Source: Colletes latitarsis
Taxonomy: Eukaryota; Arthropoda; Insecta; Hymenoptera; Colletidae
Reading direction: 5' to 3'
Assembly (NCBI RefSeq): GCF_051014445.1
Contig: NW_027488368.1
Coordinates: 8,122,001 to 8,186,000, forward strand
DNA: 64,000 nt
Part shown: piece by piece, positions 10,251 through 20,403 of the stretch
Position numbering within the stretch: the stretch's first letter is position 1
Layout: the number at the start of each line of letters is the position of its first letter
The notes under the pieces: generated by a model
Database searches by the model: none
Seen by the model: the letters and a program-made list of their open reading frames with translations, nothing else
What the model was told of the DNA's origin: nothing
Translations under genes and position numbers: made by a program

Positions 10251-10882
10251 GAACATGAACCAAGAAGTGCGAAGGAAGCATTGTCAGGATCTGATAAAGA
10301 GCATTGGAAAAGGGCCATGGATGACGAAATTAATTCCTTATTGGGGAACGACTCTTGGGAAATCGTATCCAAACCAAAAGACACAAATATAGTCTCGTGT
10401 AAATGGGTTTTTAAAATTAAGCGAAACATCGATGGAAGTGTGGAGAGATATAAAGCCAGACTTGTTGCTCGAGGGTTTTCACAAAAATATGGCACGGATT
10501 ACGATGAAAATTTTGCACCGGTAGTAAGACAATCTACATTCAGGACTTTTTTAACGGTCACTGGACAAAAAGGTATGTTGATAAAACATTTTGATGCAAA
10601 AACTGCTTTTTTAAATTGGAAATTAACCGAGACGATATTTATGAAGCAACCTGAAGGATATGAAATACCTGGTAAAAAAGATGACTATGTTTGCAGACTT
10701 AAAAGGGGCATCTATGGTTTGAAGCAGGCTGCCAAAATTTGGAATGACCAATTAAACGATTTGCTCGTGAAATATGATTTCAAACAAAGTCAGGCAGACT
10801 CATGTTTGTATACTAAAGAAGATAAAGGAGAACTGATTTATGTTATTATTTATGTTGACGATATTTTTTATTATTAATATAA
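10251..10882 (+). pseudogene. Copia reverse transcriptase region, truncated after YVDD
   Basis: RNA-dependent DNA polymerase. Visible motifs are KWVFKIK, the LVARGFSQKYGTDYDENFAPV block, F-D-A-K-T-A-F-L with the first catalytic aspartate at 10593, MKQPEGY, the RGIYGLKQA block, and Y-V-D-D at 10851-10862 with the catalytic aspartate pair. The frame ends at TAA 10875-10877. Reading resumes in another frame with FLKKHFCLNDLG after TAA 10880-10882. The usual stretch between DDI and that segment is shortened by roughly 15-20 codons, indicating a small deletion plus frame change at about 10866-10885. The 'Asn-Trp' after TAFL (TAFLNWKL) is an unusual substitution. Confidence 0.94.
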
Positions 10883-11788
10883 ACATTTTTAAAGAAACAT
10901 TTTTGTTTGAATGACTTAGGATTCTTGAAACATTATTTAGGAATAGAGATGAGAAGAAATGAAGAAGGTTTTTACAGCATAAATCAAGCGAAATATATTA
11001 AAAAAATATTACACAGATTCGGTCTTCAAGATGCAAAAGGATCAAGTGTACCTTTAGATCACACGTATTTTAAATATAAAGAAAATGGATCAGAAATGCC
11101 AAAAAGTGACAGGTATCAACAGCTCATCGGTGCTTTATTGTACGTAGCAGTAAACAGTAGACCGGACATATCCGCAAGCGTTGCTATTTTAAGCCAACAC
11201 AACAAGCATCCCACAACAAATGACTGGATAGAAACGAAAAGAGTCGCTCGCTATTTAAAACAAACAATTGATTATGAACTGAAACTTGGTCAAAGGGTTA
11301 AAAGCAGGAAACTAATTGGTTTTGCAGACGCCGATTGGGCACAAGACAGAAATGATAGAAAGTCGAATAGCGGATATTTGTATCAATTTGCCGGAGCTTC
11401 GATAAGTTGGGCTTGCAGGAAGCAGCCATGTGTTTCACTATCGTCTACTGAAGCGGAATATATAGCCCTTGCCGAAGCTACTCAAGAAGCTGTATGGATA
11501 CAACGTCTACTGGAAGATTTTGGAAAAGGGACCCAGGACACAATCATCTACGAAGACAACCAAAGTTGCTTAAAACTCACATCCAACAAGAAGTTTAACA
11601 ATAGGACAAAACACATTGATACAAAGTTCCATAATATAAAAGACATTAAGGATCGGGGAAAAATAGATTATCAATACTGCCCTACAGATGAAATGCCTGC
11701 CGACATGTTAACTAAACCTCTTGCAAAAGTAAAATTAAAATATATGGCAGAAAAGTGTGCACTGCGTCAACAAATAAAACAATTTTAA
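10883..11788 (+). pseudogene. Copia reverse transcriptase tail and RNase H region, open
   Basis: Open from just after the break to TAA at 11786-11788. It begins with the reverse-transcriptase connection (LNDLGFLKHYLGIEM, then the PLIGALLYVAVNSRPDIS-type block). RNase H follows and removes RNA from the hybrid. Its catalytic acids are D at 11327 in F-A-D-A-D-W, E at 11450 in S-S-T-E-A-E-Y, and D at 11555 in Y-E-D-N-Q-S. The RTKHIDTKFH and TDEMPADMLTKPL motifs near the C-terminus are typical of copia. This is the best-preserved part of the element, although it cannot be made as part of the original polyprotein. Confidence 0.94.
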
Positions 11789-11803
11789 AATGTATATCGT
11801 TGT

Positions 11804-11810
11804 GGAAGGG
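11804..11810 (+). other. Polypurine tract
   Basis: GGAAGGG sits immediately upstream of the 3' LTR, where an RNase-H-resistant purine tract is expected to prime plus-strand DNA synthesis. It is short but exactly placed. Confidence 0.75.
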
Positions 11811-12067
11811 TGTTGGAGGATAACGAATCTAGGACAACGAATCTAATTGAATGAATCTTTTGTGTGTGTGTGATGAAGGAACGCAGAGTGACGACAAAAT
11901 TTATCGATCTGTGATATTGCGTTTTTGTTTCTCATACATATTTTGTTCATTCATTTCCAGTCTGTTTCATTTGTACCATACAGAAATTACGTGTTTATTA
12001 AACTTTATATATTACTGCTTATGTTATAAACCACTGTTGTTATATTAATAGTAAATAAAGTTCAATA
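11811..12067 (+). repeat. 3' LTR of the Copia-type element
   Basis: Same length (257 bp) and ends as the 5' LTR, with about 13 single-base differences counted by eye and no indel. The tandem 14-mer is at 11818-11831 and 11832-11845, and AATAAA at 12054-12059. LTRs are identical at insertion, so the roughly 5 percent difference reflects age. No substitution rate is assumed here. Confidence 0.95.
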
Positions 12068-12072
12068 GGTAC
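12068..12072 (+). other. Target-site duplication, right copy (GGTAC)
   Basis: Identical to 7572-7576. The satellite continues as CACATTATTACGTGATC. Confidence 0.93.
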
Positions 12073-15000
12073 CACATTATTACGTGATCTAAATAAGAAA
12101 AAGCCCAGGATCTGGCCATTCAAGTATGCGAAAAATGCGAAAGTATGTGCTAGATGATGGCAAATACCAGACCTAACCGAGACATTACCGGCGTTATCCT
12201 CTAAAGTATTGATCGAAACCAGGTTTAATTGACTGTTTCAGTGTAGTGCCACATTGTTACCTGATCCAAATCAGAAAGAGCACAGGATCTGGCCAACAAG
12301 TATGCCAAAATTGCGAAAGTATGAGGAAGATGATTGCAAATACCAGACGTAACCCAGACCTAACCGGCGTTACCCTCTAAAATATTAATCGGAACCAGGT
12401 TTTATTGAATGTTTCAGTGTGGTACCACATTACTACGTGACCCAAGTCAGAAAAAGCCCAGGATCTGGCGAATAAATATGCCAAAAATGCGAAAGTATGA
12501 ACCAGATGATTGCAAATACCAGACCTAACCGAGACATAACCGGCGTTATCCTCTAAAGTATTGATCGAAACCAGGTTTAATTGACTGTTTCAGTGTGGTC
12601 CCACATTACTACGTGATCGAAACCAGAAAAAGGCCAGGATCTGGCCATTCAACCATGCAAAATTGCGAAAGTATGAGCTAGATGCTGGCAAATACCAGAC
12701 GTAACCCAGACCTAACCGGTGTTATCCTCTAAAATATTGACCAAATTCAGGTTGAATTGACCATTTCAGTGCGGCACCACATTAATACGTGATCCTAACC
12801 AGAAAAAAACCCAGGATCTGGCCATTCAAATATGCGAAAATTGCGAAAGTATGAGCCAGATGATTGCAAATACCAGAACTAACCCAGACATAACCGGCGT
12901 TATCCTCTGAAATATTAATCGGAACCAGGTTTTATTGGCAGTTTCAGTGTGGTACCACATTACTACGTGACCCAAGTCAGAAAAAGCCCAGGATCTGGCC
13001 AACAAGTATGCGAAAAATGCGAAAGTATCAAACAGATGATTGCAAATACCAGACCTAACCGAGACATAACCGGCGTTATCCTCTAAAATATTAATCGCAA
13101 CCAGGATTACTTGACTGTTTCGGTGTGGAACCACATTACTACGGGATCCAATCCAGAAAAAACGCTGGATCTGGCCAACAAGTATGCGAAAAACGCGAAA
13201 GTATGAGCCAGATGATTGCAAATACCATAACTAACCCAGAAATAACCAGCGTTATCCTCTGAAATACTAATCGGAACAAGCTTTTATTGACTGTTTCGGT
13301 GTGGAACCACATAAGTGCGGGATCAAAACCAGAAAGAGGCCAGTATCTGGCCAACAAGTATGCGAAAAATGCGAAGGTACGAGCCAGATGAGGGCAAATC
13401 CCAGACCTAACCGAGACATAACCGGCGTTATCCTCTAAAATATTAATCGCAAACAGGATTAATTGACTGTTTCGGTGTGGAACCACATTACTACGGGATC
13501 CAATCCAGAAAAAACGCTGGATCTGGCCAACAAGTATGCGAAAAATGCGAAAGTACGAGCCAGATGAGGGCAAATACCAGAACTAACACAGATATAACCG
13601 GCGTTATCCTCTAAAATATTAATCGGAACCAGGTTTAATAGACTGTTTCGTTGAGGAACCACATTACTACGGTATCCAAACCAGAAAAAACGCAGGATCT
13701 GGTCAACAAGTATGCGATAATCGCGAAAGTATGACCCAGATGATTGCAAATACCAGAGCTAACCCAGACATAACCAGCGTTATCCTCTAAAATACTAATC
13801 GGAACAAGCTTTTATTGACTGTTTCAGATTGGTACCACATTACTTCGTGACCCAAGTCAGAAAAAGCCCAGGATCTGGCCAACAAGTATGCGAAAAATGC
13901 GAAAGTATGAGCCAGATGATTGCAAATACCAGAACTAACCCAGACATAACCGGCGTTATCCTCTAAAATACTAATCGGAACCAGCTTTTATTGACTGTTT
14001 CAGTGTGGTACCACATTACTACGTGATCCAAACCAGAAAATGGCCAGGATCTGGCGAACAAGTATGCGAAAAATGCGAAAGTACGAGCCAGATGAGGGCA
14101 AATACCAGAACTAACCCAGACATAACCAGCGTTATCCTCGAAAATATTAATCGCAACCAGGTTTAATTGACTGCTTCGGTGTGGTACCGCATTACCACAT
14201 AATCCAAACCAGAAAAAGCCCAGGATCTTGCCAACAAGTATGCGAAAATTGCGAAGGTACGAGCCAGATGGGGGCAAATCCCAGACCTAACCGAGACATA
14301 ACCGACGCTATCCTCTTAAATATTACTCGCAACCAGGTTTAATTCACCATTTCGGTGTGGTACCGCATTACAGCGTGATCCAAACCACAAAAAGGCGAGG
14401 ACCTGGCCAACAAGTATGCGAAAAATGCGAAAGTACGAGCCAATTGAGGGCAAATCCCAGTCCTAACCAAGACATAACCGGCGTTATCCTCTTAAATATT
14501 AATCGCAACCAGGTTTAATTGACTGTTTCGGCGTAGTACCGCATTACTACGTGTTCCAAACCAGAAAAAGGCCAGGATCTGGCCAACAAGTATGCGAAAA
14601 ACGCGAAAGTGTGAGCCAGATGATTGCAAATACCAGAACTAACCCAGACCTAACCAGCGTTATCCTCTAAAATACTAATGGGAACAAGCTTTTATTGACT
14701 GTTTCAGTGTGGTACCACATTACTACCTGATCCAAACCACAGAAAGCCCAGAATCTGGCCAACAAGTATGCGAAAAATGCGAAAGTACGAGCCAGATGAG
14801 GGCAAATACCAGAACTAACACAGAGATAACCGGCGTTATCCTCTAAAATATTACTCGCAACCAGGTTTAATTGACTGCTTCGGTGTGGTACCGCATTACT
14901 ACGTGATCCAAACCAGAAAAAGCCCAGGATCTTGCCAACAAGTAGTCGAAAAATGCGAAAGTACGAGCCAGATGAGGGCAAATCCCAGAACTAACCGAGA

Positions 15001-18000
15001 CATAACCGACGCTATCCTCTTAAATATTACTCGCAACCAGGTTTAATTCACTATTTCGGTGTGGTACCGCATTACAGCGTGATCCAAACCACAAAAAGGC
15101 GAGGACCTGGCCATCAAGTATGCGAAAAATGCGAAAGTACGAGCCAAATGAGGGCAAATCCCAGTCCTAACCAAGACATAACCGGCGTTATCCTCTAAAA
15201 TACTAATCGCTACCAGGTTTAATTGACTGTTTCGTTGTGGAACCACATTACTACGGGATCCAAACCAGAAAAAACGCAGGATCTGGCCAACAAGTATGCG
15301 AAAAACGCGAAAGTACGAGCCAGATGTGGGCAAATCCCAGACCTAACCGAGACATAACCGGCGCTATCCTCTTAAATATTAATCGCAACCAGGTTTAATT
15401 GACTGTTTAGGTGTGGTACCGCATTACTACGTGTTCCAAACCAGAAAAAGGCCAGGATCTGGCCAAGAGGTATGCGAAAAATGCGAAAGTACGAGCCAGA
15501 TGAGGGCAAATCCCAGACCTAACCGAGACATAACCGGCGTTATCCTCTTAAATATTAATCGCAACCAGGTTTAATTGACTGTTTCGGCGTGGTACCGCAT
15601 TACTACGTGTTCCAAACCAGAAAAGGGCCAGGATCTGGCGAACAAGTATGCGAAAAATGCGGAGGTACGAGCCAGATGAGGGCAAACCTCAGACCTAACC
15701 CAGACATAACCGGCGTTATCCTCTAAAATATTACTCGCAACCAGGTTTAATTGACTATTTCGGTGTGGTACCGCACTACTGCGTGATCCAAACCAGAAAA
15801 AGGCGAGGATCTGGCCAACAAGTATGCGAAAAATGTGAAAGTACGAGCCAGATGGTGGCAAATCCCGGACCTAACCGAGACATAACCGGCGTTATCCTCC
15901 AAAATATTAATCGCAACCAGGTTTCATTGACTGTTTCGGTGTGGTACCGCATTACTACGTGTTCCAAACCAGAAAAATGCCAGGATCTGGCCAACGAGTA
16001 TGCGAAAAATGCGAAAGTGCGAGCCAGATAATGGCAAATACCAGACCTGACCCAGACATAACCGGCGTTATCCTCGAAAATATTAATCGCAACCAGCTTT
16101 AATTGACTGCTCCGGTGCGGTACCGCATTACTACGTTATCCAAACCACAAAAAGCTCAGGATCTTGCCAACAAGTACGCGAAAAATGCGATGGTACGAGC
16201 CAGATGAGGGCAAACCCCAGACCTAACCCAGACATAACCGGCGTTATCCTCTAAAATATTACTCGCAACCAGGTTTAATTGACTGTCTCAGTGTGATACC
16301 ACATTACTACGTGGCCCAAGCCAGAGAAAAGCCAGGATCTGGCCAACAAGTATGCGAAAAATGCGAAAGTACGAGACAGATGAGTGCAAATCCCAGTCCT
16401 AACCAAGACATAACCGGCGTTATCCTCCAAAATATTAATCGCAACCAGGTTTAGTTGAATGTTTCGGTGTGGTACCGCATTACTACGTGATGCCAGCCAG
16501 AAAAAGCCCTGGATCTGGCCAACAAGAATGCGAAAAATGCGAAAGTATGAGCCAGATGATTGCAAATACCAGAACTAAACCAGACATAAGCAGAGTTTAC
16601 CTCTAAAATACTAATCGGAACAAGCTTCTATTGACTGTTTCAGTGTGGTACCACATTACTACGTGATCCAAACCAGAAAAAGCCCAGGATCTGGCCAACA
16701 AGTATAAGAAAAATGCGAAAGTACGGGCCAGATGAGGGCAAATCCCAGACATAACAGAGACATAACCGGCGATATCCTCCAAAATATTAATCGCAACCAG
16801 GTTTAATTGACTGTTTCGGTGTGGTACCGCATTACTACGTGATACAAGCCAGAAAAAGCCATGTATCTGGCCAACAAGTAAGCGAAAAATACGAAAGTAC
16901 GAGCCAGATGAGGGCAAATCCCAGACCTAACCGAGACATAACCGGCGTTATCCTCTGAAATATTAACCGCAACCAGGATTAATTGACTGTTTCGCTGTGG
17001 TACCGCATTACTACGTGATCCAAACCAGAAAAAGGTCAGGATCTGGCCAACAAGTATGCGAAAAATGCGAAAGTATGAGCCAGATGATTCCAAATACCAG
17101 AACTAACCCAGACATAACCAGAGTTTTCCTCTAAAATACTATTCGGAACAAGCTTTTATTGACTGTTTCAGTGTGGTACCACATAACTACGTGATCCAAA
17201 CCAGAAAAAGCCCAGGATCTGGCCAACAAGTATAAGAAAAATGCAAAAGTACGAGCCAGATGAGGGCAAATACCAGACCTAACCGAGACATAACCGGCGT
17301 TATCCTCGAAAATATTAATCGCAACCAGGTTTAATTGACTGTTTCGGCGTGGTACCGCATTACTACGTGATGCACGACAGAAAAAGCCCAGGATCTGGCC
17401 AACAATTATGCGAAAAATGCGAAAGTACGAGCCCGATGGGGGCAAATCCCAGACCTAACCGAGACATAACCGGCGTTATCCACTTAAATATTAATCGCAA
17501 CCAGGTTTAATTGACTGTTTCAGTGTGGTACCGCATTACTACGTGTTCCAAACCAGAAAAAGGCCAGGATCTGGCCAACAAGTATGCGAAAAATGAGAAA
17601 GTACGAGCCAGATGATGGCAAATACCAGACCTAACCCAGTCATAACCGGCGTTATCCTCGAAAATATTAATCGCAACCAGCTTTAATTGACTGCTTCGGT
17701 GTGGTACCGGAGTACTACGTGATCCAAACCACAAAAAGGCGAGGATCTTGCCAACAATTATGCGAAAAATGCGAAAGTACGAGCTAGATGAGGGCCAATC
17801 CCAGACCTAACCGAGACATAACCGGCGTTATCCTCTTAAATATTAATCGCAACCAGGTTTAATTGACTGTTTCGGTGTGGTACTGCATTACTACGTGATC
17901 CAAACCAGAAAAAGGCCAGGATCTGGCGAACAAGTATGCCAAAAATGCGAAAGTACGAGCCAGATGAGGGCAAATACCAGAACTAACCCAGACATAACCA

Positions 18001-18570
18001 GCGTTATCCTCGAAAATATTAATCGCAACCAGGTTTAATTGACTGTTTCGGTGTGGTACCGCATTACCACATAATCCAAACCAGAAAAAGCCCAGGATCT
18101 TGCCAACAAGTATGCGAAAAATGCGAAGGTACGAGCCAGATGGGGGCAAATCCCAGACCTAACCGGGACACAACCGGCGTTAACCTCTAAAATATTAATC
18201 GCATCCAGGATTAATTGACTGTTTCGGTGTGGAACCACATTACTACGGGATCCAATCCAGAAAAAGCCCAGGATCTTGCCAACAAGTATGCGAAAAATGC
18301 GAAAGTACGAGCCAGATGAGGGCTAATCCCAGAACTAACCGAGACATAACCGACGCTATCCTCTTAAATATTACTCGCAACCAGGTTTAATTCACTATTT
18401 CGGTGTGGTACCGCATTACAGCGTGATCCAAACCACAAAAAGGCGAGGACCTGGCCAACAAGTATGCGAAAAATGCGAAAGTACGAGCCAATTGAGGGCA
18501 AATCCCAGTCCTAACCAAGACATAACCGGCGTTATCCTCTAAAATATTAATTGCAACCAGGTTTAATTGA

Positions 18571-18618
18571 CTGTTTCGGTGTGGTACCGCATTAGTGTTT
18601 CAGTGTGGTACCACATTA
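18571..18618 (+). repeat. 24-bp out-of-register tandem duplication inside a monomer
   Basis: The text CTGTTTCGGTGTGGTACCGC plus ATTA (18571-18594) is followed directly by GTGTTTCAGTGTGGTACCAC plus ATTA (18595-18618). The left half carries the TCGG/CCGC subtype and the right half the TCAG/CCAC subtype. This monomer is about 200 bp long, and it shifts all later monomers by 24 bp relative to a pure 176-bp ladder. It marks an unequal exchange joining two monomer subtypes out of register. Confidence 0.85.
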
Positions 18619-20403
18619 CTACGTGATCCAAACCAGAAAAATGCCAGGATCTGGCCAACATGGATGCGAAAAACGCGAAAGTATGAGACAGATGATTACA
18701 AATACCAGAACTAACCCAGCCATAACCAGAGTTTTCCTCTAAAATACAAATCGGAACAAGCTTTTATTGACTGTTTCAGTGTGGTACAACATTACTACGT
18801 GATCCAAACCAGAAACAGCGCTGGATCTGGCCAACAAGTATGCGAAAAACGCGAAAGTATGAGCCAGATGATAGCAAATACCAGAACTAAACCAGACATA
18901 AGCAGAGTTTACCTCTAAAATACTAATCGGAACAAGCTTCTATTGACTGTTTCAGTGTGGTACCACATTACTACGTGATCCAAACCAGAAAAAGCCCAGG
19001 ATCTGGCCAACAAGCATGCGAAAAATGCGAAAGTACGTGCCAGATGAGGGCAAATACCTGACCTAACCCAGACATTACCGGCGTTATCCTCTAAAATATT
19101 AATCGCAACCAGGTTTAATTGACTGTTTCGGTGTGGAACCTCATTACTATGGGATCCAAGCCAGAGAAAACCCAGGAACTGGCCAACAAGTATGCGAAAA
19201 ACGCGAAAGTACGAGCCAGATTAGGGCAAATACCAAAACTAACCCAGACATACCCAGCGTTATCCTCTAATATAGTAATCGCAACCAGGTTTAATTGACT
19301 GTTTCGGTGTGGAACCTCATTACTACTTGGTCCAAGCCAGAAAATGGCCAGGATCTGGCCAACAAGCATGCGAAAAATGCGAAAGTACGAGCCAGATGAG
19401 GGCAAATCCCAGACCTAACCGAGACATAGCCGGCGTTATCCCCTGATATAGTAATCGCAACCAGGTTTAATTGACTGTTTCGGTGTGGTACCGCATTACT
19501 ACGTGATACAAACCAGAAAAAGGCCAGGATCTGGCCAACAAGTATGCGAGAAATGCGAAAGTGCGAGACAGATGTGGGCAAATACCAGAACTAGCTCATA
19601 CATAACCAGCGTTATCCTCTAATATAGTAATCGCAACCAGGTTTAATTGACTGTTTCGGTATGGTACCGCATTACTACGTGATCCAAACCAGAAAAAGCC
19701 CAGGATCTGGCCAACAAGTATAAGAAAAATGCAAAAGTACGAGCCAGATGAGGGCAAATACCAGACCTAACCGAGACATAACCGGCGTTATCCTCGAAAA
19801 TATTAATCGGAACCAGGTTTAATTGACTGTTTCGGTGTGGTACCGCATTACTACGTGATGCACGATAGAAAAAGCCCAGGATCTGGCCAACAATTATGCG
19901 AAAAATGCGAAAGTACGAGCCCGATGGGGGCAAATCCCAGACGTAACCGAGACATAACCGGCGTTATCCACTTAAATATTAATCGCAACCAGGTTTAATT
20001 GACTGTTTCAGTGTGGTACCGCATTACTACGTGTTCCAAACCAGAAAATGGCCAGGATCTGGCCAACAAGTATGCGAAAAATGAGAAAGTACGAGCCAGA
20101 TGATGGCAAATACCAGACCTAACCCAGTCATAACCGGCGTTATCCTCAAAAATATTAATCGCAACCAGCTTTAACTGACTGCTTCGGTGTGGTACCGGAT
20201 TACTACGTGATCCAAACCACAAAAAGCCGAGGATCTTGCCAACAATTATGCGAAAAATGCGAAAGTACGAGCCAGATGAGGGCCAATCCCTGACCTAACC
20301 GAGACATAACCGGCGTTATCCTCTTAAATATTAATCGCAACCAGGTTTAATTGACTGTTTCGGTGTGGTACTGGATTACTACGTGTTCAACACCACAAAA
20401 AGG

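Larger units (their letters stand above)
7577..12067 (+). mobile_element. Ty1/copia-type LTR retrotransposon, full length but inactivated
   Basis: A 4491-bp element with two 257-bp LTRs, a primer-binding site, gag, protease, integrase, reverse transcriptase and RNase H in copia order (integrase before reverse transcriptase), a purine-rich tract and a 5-bp target duplication. It transposes through an RNA intermediate in virus-like particles. This copy is dead. It lacks an in-frame gag start, has in-frame stops at 8209 and 9627, a frameshift near 8800-8815, and a small deletion with frame change near 10866-10885. By eye the LTRs differ at about 13 of 257 positions, roughly 5 percent, so it is not a recent insertion. 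The LTR pair and domain order make the call secure. Confidence 0.97.
12068..20403 (+). repeat. 176-bp satellite array, forward, transitional region with short segmental copies
   Basis: About 47 forward monomers. Two diagnostic subtypes recur. One has TTCGGTGTGGTACCGC, GAGGGCAAATCCC and ACCGAGACATAACCGG. The other has TTCAGTGTGGTACCACA, GATTGCAAATACC, AACCAGCG and CAAGCTTTTATTG. Short duplications are present. One 352-bp (dimer) copy lies at about 13098 and 13450. A larger block from about 17130-17730 recurs at about 19640-20220 with an offset of 2488 bp, that is 14 monomers plus 24 bp. The extra 24 bp is the out-of-register duplication near 18571-18618. Minus-strand frames throughout (for example 13139-13573, 17131-17445) are satellite readthrough. 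Confidence 0.93.

Noticed and set aside
7577..12067. Endogenous retrovirus or Ty3/gypsy element
   Set aside because: Integrase precedes reverse transcriptase, the protein motifs are copia-type, and there is no envelope ORF.
13000..13200. CENP-B-box-like site in the monomer (TTCG....CG context)
   Set aside because: The nearest match to the mammalian box has several mismatches at essential positions (the central A and the CGGG). I cannot support it.
15043..15333. Recurrent 96-codon minus-strand ORF family (starting MPSSGSYFRIFRILVGQ or similar) as a multigene family
   Set aside because: Every copy is satellite. The frame spans about 1.65 monomers, ends at the same TAA in the AGGTTTAATTGACTG region, reads the same bases in two different frames, and many copies are broken. 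Nothing indicates coding constraint.
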